Assembly (NCBI GenBank): GCA_013115135.1
Contig: JABANP010000216.1
Location: 1 to 64,000, forward strand
Reading direction: 5' to 3'
Source: Perkinsus olseni
Taxonomy: Eukaryota; Perkinsozoa; Perkinsida; Perkinsidae
Length of the DNA stretch: 64,000 nucleotides
The translations under genes were made by a program, and so were the position numbers. Shown here one piece after another: positions 48,149-58,428 of the stretch; within the stretch, counting starts at the first letter, position 1, and every line of letters begins with the position of its first letter. The notes below the pieces were generated by a model. It ran no database searches and had not been told where the DNA came from. It was given only the letters and a program-made list of their open reading frames with translations.

Positions 48149-48881
48149 ATGCTCTCCATCATTCATATTTCTTCGCTGGTGGGACTCGTCTCAGCCATGA
48201 CTCTTCAGAAGGCGGCCTATCGTGCCAGGGAGGGAATATCCGAGGTTGGACTTGGCCTTGTCGCAAAGGGAGGTCCACTCATCGTTGCTCGTTCAGCCCC
48301 CTCCCGCGGACTACATTGGAAAAGACCCTCAAGGGCATTCAGTGGATGTGAGAGCTCGAGGAGGCGCTGTAGGGCCTTCAACTATCTGTCTCAGATAAGA
48401 GAGGAGGAGGACCATACTTGTGAGTTCGACTACGGTAGCGGCAACGTGACGCTGAAGTTTTCAATCGAGTTCGACGAGTACACAGCTGCAGCGAATCTTT
48501 ATGATGGCAATAACATCTTCGAAATGACGTGAGTTTCGTCGACAGTATCCTCACGACAAGTTTTCGGCCACTTTCAGTGAGAATAGTCGTGAGGGCGAAA
48601 CCACCATGTACTACAACCCTCCGAGTGGCTTCGAGAGCGCCGAAGGCCCCACGAAAGACTTCGAGGCTGAGTTCAAATCCGTTAATCCCTTCCACCATCT
48701 CAAGAAGAAGGCACTCTCTTACCTCTCGCCCAATATCCGCTGCCAGAAGCTATTCGATGCAGTCATGTCCACTCCCCCACGCAAGTACAAGAAGGGCGTT
48801 GAAGGCTTCCTGCAGTTCTTGAGGGACACGCACGACGAACGAATTCGTAAGATTCATGCATGGAACGAGAAGTTCGGTTGA
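48149..48881 (+). CDS. Secreted-family gene 2, copy B, 194 aa
   Basis: Exons 48149-48244, 48297-48347, 48395-48528 and 48578-48881 total 585 nt and close in frame. Exons 1 and 2 are the same length as in copy A. The signal peptide is MLSIIHISSLVGLVSA. Exon 2 encodes PPPADYIGKDPQGHSVD. Exon 3 carries EEEDHTCEFDYGSGNVTLKF. Exon 4 carries FEAEFKSVNPFHHLKKK and STPPRKYKKGVEGFLQFLRD. Amino-acid differences from copy A are frequent, although flanking non-coding blocks of the duplication are nearly identical. That pattern would fit positive selection or gene conversion confined to the flanks. Confidence 0.75.
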
Positions 48882-49384
48882 GGGAAGTTGGGATTAATTT
48901 TTTGTGTGAATCATGGTTGTTGATGTGCTGTTCGAGTGCGCCTCTTGCTGTGTTGTTGCTAGTGGTGGGCCTCCATTGGTGGCTAGTAGCCACTGGCTAA
49001 GTCTACTATGCTCGTGGAAAGTTGGCTATGGACGGGGAGGACCGTAATCTCTCTGAGCAGCTTCATGCTCAAATCGGCTTCGAGCCGCTCGCCCAGGCGA
49101 AGTTGCGCTGCACGATCGATTTTACAGCTTTCGCTAAGCGGGCTGAAAGGTCGTTGTATGACAACTGATACGACTGGACCGTTGCGAATTTCAACGGCAC
49201 TCGCTTACTATCCATGACGAAGCCCATCGTGCTCATTGTGGCTGTTTGGCGAGTAATACAGTACCCGCGGCAGCGGCCTTTTTACTACTACTGCCGCCAC
49301 CGATCAGCGGCGGCAACGGCTCTCCTCGGTACATTTGAATGGACTGAAACAGCAGCAGAAACTAGCAGTGGCGAATCTTAACGA

Positions 49385-49480
49385 TAGAAAGTCACTTCCT
49401 GAATTCTGCGACAGTGTCATCTCGGCTGTTTGAACCAGAGGCCGTCCTGTCGGCTGTTGGTATAGGTGCTGAGGACAACT
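49385..49480 (+). repeat. Upstream module, copy 2 of 3
   Basis: Same block as 41840-41955. Here it is followed by the spliced-leader-like sequence instead of the T-rich segment seen in copy 1. Confidence 0.7.
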
Positions 49481-49497
49481 TCCTTAGTAGATCTCAA

Positions 49498-49519
49498 GCC
49501 TTAGCCATCTTGGCTCAAG
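49498..49519 (+). other. Dinozoan spliced-leader-like sequence (relict or SL RNA exon)
   Basis: These 22 bases (core TAGCCATCTTGGCTCAAG) match the 22-nt DinoSL consensus as I remember it at 20 positions, differing at positions 4 and 12. Position 12 T to C also occurs, as I recall, in Perkinsus leaders. It is preceded by ATCTCAAG (49491-49498), which looks like the end of another leader, and followed directly by GTAAAT, a 5' splice-site-like sequence. Leader relicts are left in dinoflagellate genomes when trans-spliced mRNAs are reverse-transcribed and reinserted. An SL RNA gene is the alternative. Confidence 0.65.
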
Positions 49520-49649
49520 GTAAATGCCAACAGCGAGAATTGCTTTCGCATCAGGCGTTCTGAGGCTCTAAAAAGTATTTATCGGTGAATCATCCTCTTG
49601 TGGCTTTGCCCTGGTTCCGGTGATGATCATTGCGATGAGCGAGCGAGCA

Positions 49650-49757
49650 GCGAAAGTGCCTTTCTGAATTCTGGGAGAGTGTCCTCATCTCAGCTGTTTG
49701 AACCAGAGGCTGTCCTGTCGGTTATCGGTATTGGTGCTGAGGACAATCACTCAAGCT
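49650..49757 (+). repeat. Upstream module, copy 3 of 3
   Basis: Third copy of the block at 41840-41955. Copies 2 and 3 are tandem, about 265 bases apart, and copy 2 is fused to a truncated start of the downstream gene (ATGATCATTGCGATGAGCG). Confidence 0.7.
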
Positions 49758-49867
49758 TATTGTCCGCTTCTTATGTCAAAATAGATTTCAAAGGATGTCG
49801 AGCGAGACATGCTTCCGAATCAGAAAAATCGGTATATCATCCGTTGCCAGTTCTGCCCTGGTTCCGG

Positions 49868-50437
49868 TGATGATGATCGCAGTGAGGGTTAGAGCAGCTC
49901 TCGTAGTTGTGTACCTCTAGGCTATGTCCGGCCATGCCGTCCTATCTCCAACCATCGTCAGCTCTAAACGTCCTGCCAGCATTCAACTTGACGTAGATTT
50001 CAAAGCCTTGACAAGAGACATCGAGAGACTCTTGGGACGGTGGAAGCCGAGGTCGGCCGATGAACGACACGCGAAAGTGAGACCAGCGAGCTAATCAACG
50101 GGACGATAGGTATGACCTTGCCTTTATCAAAGCGTTAACCTGTGTTGCCACGCGCCTTGACATCATGGCTACACTTATTGTTACTTGATAGAATACCATT
50201 CTCTACTATTGCATATTCATAGATGAAGTTGGGTATATTGGCAACGGTATAACTTAGGATCTGCAGGTTCGCGCCAGTCTGTGGTTACAGCGTCTCCGAG
50301 CCTTCCAGTGCGGACGGCAAGTCTCATTGCAACAAACTAGGAACGACTACGCCCTCCTCCTGAAACAAGGCTGCGTCACTGGTACACAGCAGCAGCTCGC
50401 GGGCTCTCAGGCCGATCAACTCAGGCCACTTTCTGGC
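49868..50437 (+). pseudogene. Small secreted protein gene, copy B, broken
   Basis: Homologous to 42129-42669. The signal peptide is interrupted by TAG (GTACCTCTAGGCTATG, near 49918). Exon 1 otherwise reads QLDVDFKALTRDIERLLGRW. Exon 2, from about 50262, reads LQVRASLWLQRLRAFQCGRQ and ends in a different C-terminus (QQLAGSQADQLRPLSGTSR) because the duplication boundary lies here. Confidence 0.6.
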
Positions 50438-50706
50438 ACCTCTCGATAAGGCTCCTTCTAAAGAGGATCTCACACCCCTGCAAAGGCACGTCGTGTGGTC
50501 GTTGAGAAGATGGGAAAAGGTGGTACTCATCCTGTCGCCAACTCTGGTGTCTTGTCGCCCCGGTAGCACACTATGCGAAAATTGAAATTTACACCTAAGG
50601 TTCATGCAGCGCTTGGTATTCCCAATTTTTGTGCTACCAGGCCAGCGTCAACCAGTCACAATTATCCCGCCCATTCTCTCGGATGCAGTACTAATCCAAA
50701 TTAGCT

Positions 50707-51060
50707 ATGATAGCCCTGAATAGCATCCCGATTCCCGCGGCAGTTGCTCCCATTCTGATCGTCCTGATTCAGGTGGAAGCCCTGCTGGACCCTGCTGGTC
50801 GCAGGAAAACCGCTCTGAATATCATGGCGCGTCACGAGAACTTTGCATGTGACACAGAAGGCGTTATAGACAGATTTTTGGAGAGAATAAATCGGCAGCC
50901 GTCGTTCAGTCGGCTCGGGAGAGAGACGACGAAGAGGGATCTGAGTCAATCCGGGAAGGAAGATGGTAGTACGGGAAGGCACGGGCCTCTGGGAGTGGAA
51001 CCCTTGACTCGAATGAGATCATCGCTGGTCATTTTAAGTGTCAGTCGGGGTAATGGTTGA
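50707..51060 (+). CDS. Hypothetical secreted protein, 117 aa
   Basis: An ATG-started frame with a signal-peptide-like N-terminus (IPIPAAVAPILIVLIQVEA). Then ACDTEGVIDRFLERIN, reminiscent in pattern (D..x.ID..L.R...) of the 139-aa secreted protein to the left, but identity is too low to call homology. It may be the first exon of a longer gene. No family recognised. Confidence 0.35.
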   Translation: MIALNSIPIPAAVAPILIVLIQVEALLDPAGRRKTALNIMARHENFACDTEGVIDRFLERINRQPSFSRLGRETTKRDLSQSGKEDGSTGRHGPLGVEPLTRMRSSLVILSVSRGNG

Positions 51061-53269
51061 TTGGTGGCAAAGTGGCGTGATGTGGTAGACGACATACTTC
51101 ACGTTAAATGCGGCCTCAAAGGGCCAACACAGGATTGCCGAAATTAGATGACCTCGTCGCTTCTTCCGAGTACTCTCTTGAGCAAGAGAGTTCGGGTTGG
51201 GCTCTGAACCCCGGCTGATTCAAGTTCATTGGGCCCAGTCGGGGTCTCTCATCGATAAATGTGTACATGATGTAAATAACGCAGCGAAAGGAGACGATAC
51301 TACCTTCAGATTCCTCACAACAGAGGCCCGCTCAGCGAGAGGGGACTCCACGGAAACGGAGACAGGACGCAGCACTTAGAGGTCGAAGATTTCAGCGAGA
51401 ACTTGTCACGCGCCACGAAATTGGGCGTAAGTAAAATCCGCGGTGCCGTTTAGGTGTGGTGGAAGAGAATCTTTTGCTGCGGGGACAACTACGAGATGCT
51501 CATCATCGGATTTTCATATTGGAGAGGCAACTGCAGCGGTAATTTCGTGGCGCGCGACGGTTGAGATACGCTCCTGCAAGGTGCACCAGTGAGCGTCCAC
51601 GAGTCACAAGCCAGCCAGCCGACTCGCCAACTCTTGTGTAAGACACGTTAGCTTTGGCGCTCCACAACCGAAACCTTTGACTTGCGTAGTGTACCCCTGG
51701 GCTGCCGGTAGTTCTTCGGTCTGCGCTTGCTCGGCTGGTCAGTAGAGGCTGCTCGACAGTAGCGTCAGTGGCTGCTGCCTGCTCATTATTGCACGTGGCA
51801 TCATAGTGGCTGCCTCCTCGTTAAAAATGTCTTCCGCTGGAAGCGTAGTCCAGCCGGACGTATCCGAGGTTGATCCTTGTTCTACAGGAAATCGGTGCTG
51901 CACGAGAGCAGTGACTTCGAGCGGCCATTGCCTGTGCATCGGCCAGAAGAGAAGACCGTAGTCGACAGCGGTACTCCGAAAACTGACATCATTTTCAAGA
52001 GGTAGAATGCCGCCGATGACCGATTGCAAAATCCCATCGCGTGGCTCACTCCCATGCTGAGGAAGTTGTGTGATGATGGCTAGCAGTAGCGAAAATTATG
52101 GTATTGGAACGATGACATCGGCTACTTAAACCGCGTAAAAATCTCGGAAAAGCTTGGAACTGCGACACGGGCGATTGGCATTCAATTTTTCTGTAATAAC
52201 AATGCAATGACAAATGCGAGCTCGCGTGAAATTACTTCGCGACAGTGGGCTCTGTCTCACGAGACTGATGGATCGAGAACATCAGCCATGCTTTCTGGAC
52301 TTCCGCCTGCCTCCGCGAAATCGCCGATCAAGCGCGGGTATTCAGCGTACCCCGTTCTCGGAGCTAGAGAGAGTTGTCAGCGTTATGAGTATCTCGCCTG
52401 TGTAGCCGCACATGTAACCCATGGAACGCCGTGATAGAAACAGTTTTGCGACGCCTTGGTGGAAGCGTTTCCGTTACGTTCTATGCCCTCCTTCTTTGCA
52501 TGCTCGCCGGTCCTCGCTATCGATTTATAGTGAGCAAAGTCTTGGCGCGCTATCCCAGGACCGCAGCCTCTGTCCTCTGTCTCCTTGATCAACGATCAAG
52601 CGCGCTCCTTTTTCGCTTGTTACGGTATGAGTAACCCACCTGTGTCGCTATATATCCTGGAACGACGAGAAAGAATGAATTTTACGGGAGAATGACGTCT
52701 TGTTTAAAGCGTTTCGGTTACGTTCTATGCCCCTCTTTCTTTGTCATCGGTCCTCACTATCGAAGGAATAGTGATCGAAGTCTTCGCGCGCTAGGAACAA
52801 AGAGCTTGCTGATAGTGAGGACCATAGCCTCTGTCCCCTTTCAGCTCTCCCAGGCTCCGAGAAGATAGTTGGCAGGAGACTCGGCGGAGTTTGGAGGACC
52901 TGATGCGAAGTATCGACCCGCGTGCTGCCGGCGACTTCGACTTTCGTTCACTCACCATGACATGAGCTCGCTTCCTTATTAGCTTGCTTTTTGAGTTACT
53001 GTTACTGATTCAATCTAGTATTGGAATATCGGAGGGACAGAGAATTTGTGTTTGTCCATGATCAACCTAAGATACGCGATAGGTGATGGGCGCATAGGCA
53101 TCGATTGGAGCAAGAGCATGAGGCTTCTTGGTCAACACTATCAATAACAAGTATCAGCAAACCAATTCCATGCATTTGGGCTCTCTAATCTTAGGGCTAT
53201 GATGATGCGTCTCAGCGGAAGCCTCGTTTCGAGCGCAACCCATCCAAAGATTCGTTCTTACTGCAACGT
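51061..53269. other. Intergenic stretch with degenerate tandem duplication
   Basis: No gene is supported. Two diverged copies of a roughly 200-245-bp segment lie at about 52392-52590 and 52637-52845; both contain CGTTACGTTCTATGCCC and end near GCAGCCTCTGTCC or ATAGCCTCTGTCC. Two copies of the AATTTCGTGGCGCG motif occur at 51405-51422 (inverted) and 51541-51558. Confidence 0.4.
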
Positions 53270-53276
53270 AGAACTT

Positions 53277-53520
53277 TGCGACAGTACGGGTACGGTCTAG
53301 TACGGAGTACGGTACGGGTACGAGTACGGCTCCGTACCCGTACTACCCGTCGCAGCGGTTCCCAAGCACCGTACTAGTACGCCGTACTTGAAGTACGGCG
53401 TAATTTGATACACGTATGCGTTATTTAATATATTTAATTCGTACTAATTCTCCGTACCCGTACTAGGTTGACAGTTTGAAACGTACTGCGTACCGTACTT
53501 TCCTCGACCCCAGTACGGTT
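53277..53520. repeat. GTACGG-rich foldback repeat
   Basis: Many copies of GTACGG and its complement CCGTAC on both strands (for example TACGGGTACGAGTACGG and CCGTACCCGTAC), with inverted blocks such as GCCGTACTTGAAGTACGGC. It ends about 50 bases before the start codon of the next gene. Confidence 0.7.
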
Positions 53521-53569
53521 GCCCAGCTCTACTGCAACGTCCCTCGCCGCAGTGCCGCCCAGTCCACCT

Positions 53570-56500
53570 ATGTCCTCCTCCGTCGTTCGAGGCCACCACC
53601 CGACTTTTGAGCTCATCTTCTTCCAGTTGGAAGCGCCTCACACAGCAGGTCTCCTCGAGAGGCATGTGGAGGTTGCTAAGTACATCGCTTCGAGGTGGGT
53701 TGCGTCACGCTGCTGGCCTTGAGTAATTTCGTGGCGCGCGGTCATTTCAGTCGAAGTGAAGGATGGCGCTATTCGGAGCTGTCCGATTTGACCGAACTTT
53801 TGAAGAGGTTGGTTAAGTTATTTGACGACCGACGAGAAGTCGAAATTCTCAACGCAATTCGGCAAGTGAGTGCCAAGAAAATGTCGCGCGCCACGAAATT
53901 GTGGCCCTCTCTTCCAGCTTCTCGCAAACTGCTGCCGTCCGTTCATTTCTGAGAAAGCCTCGGATGTTATGGTATATGGAAGGGAGCTGCCAAGGCTTGT
54001 CGAAGTTGTCGGAACTTGCGTGCTGCCCACTGCCAGTGCTGCTGGGGAAGTGAGCGAGGGATCGTTCGAGCCCTTTCATACGAGTAGCTCTTGCTTCTCC
54101 GTTGTTGGTCATCGTCAACGCAGGGCGAGAAGGAGTGTAAAGTTTTTCTACCTATCCTGCTAGGCTTACTCTCTGGAGAGGAATCAGCTTGCACGCATGC
54201 ACAAGACGATTGGCACAACAATTTGGCGAGAGCATTCTGGCGACTCGGTTGCTTCTTCGTTGTTGCTCATAGTCAACGCAAGGCGAGAAGGAGTGTAAAG
54301 TCTTTTACCTGGATCTATTCGCGGGCAGAAGTATCAGCTATGCACGCATGCACAACGCGATCGGCGCATAACAATAGCCGAGCATGGTGAGCGGACGAGA
54401 AATTATTCACCAAGAGAAAACTGTGATTTTCCGAGATTTGAGATTTGAAACTCGTCGGGTCTTTCCACTGAGGGTCGTTGGTGATTGGCCTTATTCGTGT
54501 ATTCGATACGCGGCATGAAGCATCTTCTTTCATGAAGTTAAATTCGGCTGAGTTCCTCCACAGTTCTCCCTGTGTATTTTACATAACTAATTCCTCAATT
54601 ATCAGGACACCCCCGAGGTGGCTGAGGGCAAGAAGAACCTTCGCTCAGTTATTGCAGAATTTATGGCCGCTTTGGCAAAGTAAGATTCCACCTCCACCAC
54701 GGCTTCCGTCACGCGCCACGAAATTAGCGTGCCCTTCGCGGCGGGTTTCAGGACGGGTCAATCAGAAGTTGCGGAAAGGGAGGTATCGCAAGAAGCCGCT
54801 CGAAGCGTCCTCGCCGCGACTGGGACAGCAAATCTCAGAGTTATTTTCGAGGCGCGTGACACTCTCGATCAGCTCGTGGAAGAATTCAGAAGGGAGACTG
54901 ACCCGTCTGTGGTGAGCAGCTGTGTTGATGCTCTTCACTTTCTGACACCCCTAGCTGTTTTTAGGCGGTGAAGATGCTCCTCATGTTCCGCGACTTAGCT
55001 GTTTTTCGTCCGCTTTGTGAGAGACTCGTCAATCTTGGTTTGCCTATCCTCGTGGTTCGTCTCCTCAGAGTTAACCTGCATAAGACGGGCGAGGTGAGAC
55101 ACGCGTGTAGAATTTTTTCCGAATTTTCCGGCTGTTGCAGGTTGAGTGAGGAATTTTCAGAAAAAATTCTGAAATTTTTGATCCAGAAATCTGGCGAAGC
55201 GTGACGGAGACAACGGCCTCTTCTGTCACCATTAGCCCCGGTGATGAGTTAGGGCGGAGCACCATCTTAGCATTCTCTTCAAAACACCCTCCTCCTCAAT
55301 ATGTTTTATCATCACAGAAATAACAGCTTCTCTGGCCTCATCGTCTCCTGCACAACTCGTCGTTTTCCTTCGTTCGCTGGACTTCAGGGAGCCTTCGGAC
55401 CATCGATAATTTTTCTATCCGCTGCCCGCTGCTGCTGTTGGCTAGTTTCCCCTTCCCAGGTGGTCCTGGTTGCGACGGAGCTTCTTGGTACTTTCATGGA
55501 GCTGGATGCTGTTAATGCGTCGGTTGCCTGTGGGAGTGCGGATTTCTTTTGAAGTGGGTTGCCACAGGTCTGCCTGGGAGACAGCGTATCTTAGGTCGTC
55601 TCTGACATTCTCAATGAGCTCGTATCCTTGTCTGCGGTGAAATATAAGATATGCCGAAACGACCTGGCGGCCATCGTGATGCTCATTATTGGAAATGGGG
55701 TAAGCTCAGTCGGAGTCGGCATGATAAGCTTCTTGTTATGCGGATGTGGCAGCGGGTGTCGCGACGAGTCCCCTTTCCTCTTGTCGCTTCATGATTGGTA
55801 ATCACTAGCACGGAGTTTCCGGTCATTCTTCCACTCGCCTTCTGACAGACTGGCACGTTATTCTCGGCGTCGTAGGCCTCATAAATCTACCGAGAAATGG
55901 GGGAAATTTGTAAAAAAATTGCTTTCCTGGCAAGAGCCGACATAATAGGCAAGCAGGAAATGTCTGCCTGACAATCATTTTCGTACAAAAACTACAGATC
56001 TCCCTTTTTACAAATTTCAATCCGCCAGTTTGCGGTTCTATGAAGATCTTCAGAGTGCGAAGATTCATCAGCAGCTCGCCTCGTCGGGCCTGCTGTCGCT
56101 GCTACTATTCTGGACCAAGGTTGTGGAGAGCCCCGCGGATTACAACCGAGTGAGGGAGTTGACGCAACAGCGAGTCCGCCATCTCAAGCCGCTCACGAAT
56201 CCACAGGTCAGTCATGGCACAGCATGAGAATTTCGTGGCGCGGTGACGGTGATTTCGGACCAGCCCTCGCTGCTGTTTTTTCAGACGATATTTGACATCA
56301 GCTCCTTGCGAGCAGGCAGGATGGGTTCTGCCGAGGACGTTCAATTTCGAATAATTTCGTGGCGCGCGACAGCTTTGGCTGCTAGCAGTGATGAGCAGTG
56401 TGCTAAGGAAGCTGAAAATTTTGGTGAGTAAAATTCCGAAATTTTCCGGATCGGAATTCTGACTAAGAACGTGTGAAGAACGGTGAAATACGAGGAAGCT

Positions 56501-58188
56501 GCGGAGGCACGTAGCCTTTCGTTAAAGTATTGGTCGTCGAAATCTTTCCGAAAGTCGAAGACGATTCGGGAATGGATTTTTTACTGCTGAAAGGTAGCAC
56601 GCGGAAAATGAGAATCAGTAATTGCTAATGAAAGAGCACCAATAAATCTTCTATCCTTCATTCTTATTTTGTGTCATTAATAAAGATTTTATAATTTTTT
56701 TGGCGTGATTTTCGCTAATTTATCCGGTTGATTTCCGAAAATTTCGGAAAATTTCTGCTGAGTATTCGTTTTTTGCTCTTTTAGCACTGACTCTGTGCAC
56801 TACTGCCAGGTTTCATCAGAACACTGCTGGCAACCTTAGAAGGTGGTGACGTATCTGGAGGTTCAACCGAGTACGCGGCAAAGCTCGAAGATGCGGCCTT
56901 GTCGGCACTCTCTCGTCTACTGGAGGGAGATGTGGGGCTGAGGAAAGCCTTTGCGGATGTAAGCGAAGCGAGAAAGATTTTCCATTAGGAAACTGTAAGG
57001 GTTGGCAAGATTGCAAGATTTAGTCTCAGGCGAGTGGTGTTAGCGTGCTTCTACGTTACGTACAAGGATTGGCTTCTGAATTACGTTCTGGAGGGATCTG
57101 TGGGGACATGATCAGCTATCGTAAAAAGTCAGATCTTTTGAGGAAGTCCCTGAGTGCGCTGATGATTGGTAAGATGGTTTGGCGGTGAGAGAAAGTCTTA
57201 GGACGATTATTGAAAAAAATTAATTGTCGATTGCGGACGATTTATGCGGAATTTATCACTCAAACGATTATTTGCTATCGTTAGATTATTATATGCTTTG
57301 AGGACGGTTCTTTTGAGAAGTTCCCATGATACTTGGCGGGACAAGCGTTTCCGAATCGGCGGTAGCGGAGGGGCAGTATCGATTTTGATAGTCTGGCAGC
57401 GGCCGTTTTAGACGGAATTTCTCACCCAAACGATTATTGGTGCTTCAGTGGTTGGTAAGACTAGGTCCCAGTGCGTGGCTCCGAGGATCTTGTTCAATGG
57501 ACCGAGGAAAAAATTTTATGTTTTTTTTCCCTTGTTTTTCCTGTAGTTAGCGTGATCCTGTATTTTTCGCAGGGCTCGAGTTCGTGGGAATAGACGGGAA
57601 GCAAGAGGCCGCTGCAGAGGCAGTACCACTCCTTTGCGGAATCGTCGCAGCTGATGGCGACTTCGAGAAACGCTCAGGTGAGAATTGTCATTATTATTGT
57701 GCTTTATATTGTCATGAAGGACATTTCGCACGCCCTCGTGATCGATTTGCCCCACTGCTGTTAGTATAGTAGCACTTGGTTCACTAATTTATTCGTAATA
57801 TCATCATTTATAAAATTTTCAACGTGGTATTAAATTTGTTATTTCACTGCGCTTGAAGTAATCTCGCGCGCCCTGGTAGGTTCTGACTGCTCTTAGTATA
57901 GTAGTACGTAGATGAGTCGTGTCCATCTTCAGACGCTTTGCCGCCGATGGTCAACCCGCCGCCGCAGCCTTCGTCCGTAGAGGATCTTCCGACCATCAAC
58001 AGTCCGCCTGTGATCAGCCTTGCTGATGATGACATGAACAGAGGGGTTATACCGCAGGTAAGCGGGGAGGGGGCGGAGGGAAATAGCACTCCTGCATGGC
58101 GGCTGATCAGTTAGTTGATGAGTCGCTGAGGGGTATACTGGAGTTGTGCCCGTGTAGTTGTGCTAGTCGCGTTTTTCTAACGCAATAA
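53570..58188 (+). CDS. Large multi-exon helical-repeat-like (ARM/HEAT-type) protein
   Basis: Resolved exons: 53570-53694, 53751-53865, 53918-54049, 54606-54679, 54728-54911, 54965-55093, 55460-55522, 55595-55699, about 56028-56207 (junction unsure), 56810-56958, 57030-57168, 57573-57677, 57933-58057 and 58111-58188 (TAA). At least one exon near 56285-56430 is not settled. All neighbouring exons listed with exact limits join in phase. The translation is Leu-rich and almost wholly helical (LSDLTELLKRLVKLFDD; VEILNAIRQLLANCC; LVNLGLPILVVRLLRVNL; LEDAALSALSRLLEGDVG; EAVPLLCGIVAADGDF), which resembles Armadillo/HEAT repeat proteins. A proline-rich segment (ALPPMVNPPPQPSSVEDLP) precedes the C-terminus. 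The exact family is not recognised. Such proteins are scaffolds or adaptors. The intron at 54050-54605 holds two copies of a dispersed repeat. Confidence 0.65.
53725..56370. repeat. Recurrent AATTTCGTGGCGCGCGAC motif in introns
   Basis: Copies occur at 53725-53740 (+), 53883-53900 (inverted), 54708-54725 (inverted), 56229-56243 (+) and 56353-56370 (+). The first three are wholly inside exactly mapped introns of the helical-repeat gene (56, 52 and 48 nt), and the last two lie in predicted introns. Two further copies are at 51405-51422 and 51541-51558. Confidence 0.75.
54090..54375 (+). repeat. Two tandem copies of a dispersed repeat
   Basis: Copies at about 54090-54220 and 54245-54375, related to 20935-21070. 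Each has a CTTC.CCGTTGTTG..CAT or similar start, then GTCAACGCA.GGCGAGAAGGAG, and ends with GCACGCATGCACAA.ACGAT. They lie in a 556-nt intron. Confidence 0.6.
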
Positions 58189-58428
58189 CGCGCAGTACGC
58201 GTTTTGGCGTTGAACGCGCGTTACAGTGCGCAGTGGTGTCACTACACATCTCATCCGGTGACCCTTGAGTGATGGTAGGGCCCTTAAAGACCCCCTCTGT
58301 CTGGCCGTGCAGAAATGCCCTTCTTCAAGGCCGGGCTTGGTTGGCAGAGTTGTGGGGACTCTTGCCTGTGGCCTTTCCAGATCAAGGCCACGCCCTCTCC
58401 TCGATGTGGTGTCGAAGGGGTCTACTAG
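58189..58428. other. Short intergenic stretch
   Basis: Contains CG-rich words (AACGCG repeats around 58170-58215). No gene supported. Confidence 0.3.

Larger units (their letters stand above)
43191..50450. repeat. Tandem duplication, copy B
   Basis: Second copy of the 7.46-kb unit. Similarity fades after about 50395, where GGTACACAGCAG is the last clearly shared word with copy A (42590). Copy B also carries an extra local duplication at 49380-49870. Confidence 0.9.

Noticed and set aside
53570..58188. Helical-repeat gene as a cohesin SA/STAG subunit
   Set aside because: The general helical pattern fits many ARM/HEAT proteins and no STAG-specific motif was identified, so no specific name is given.
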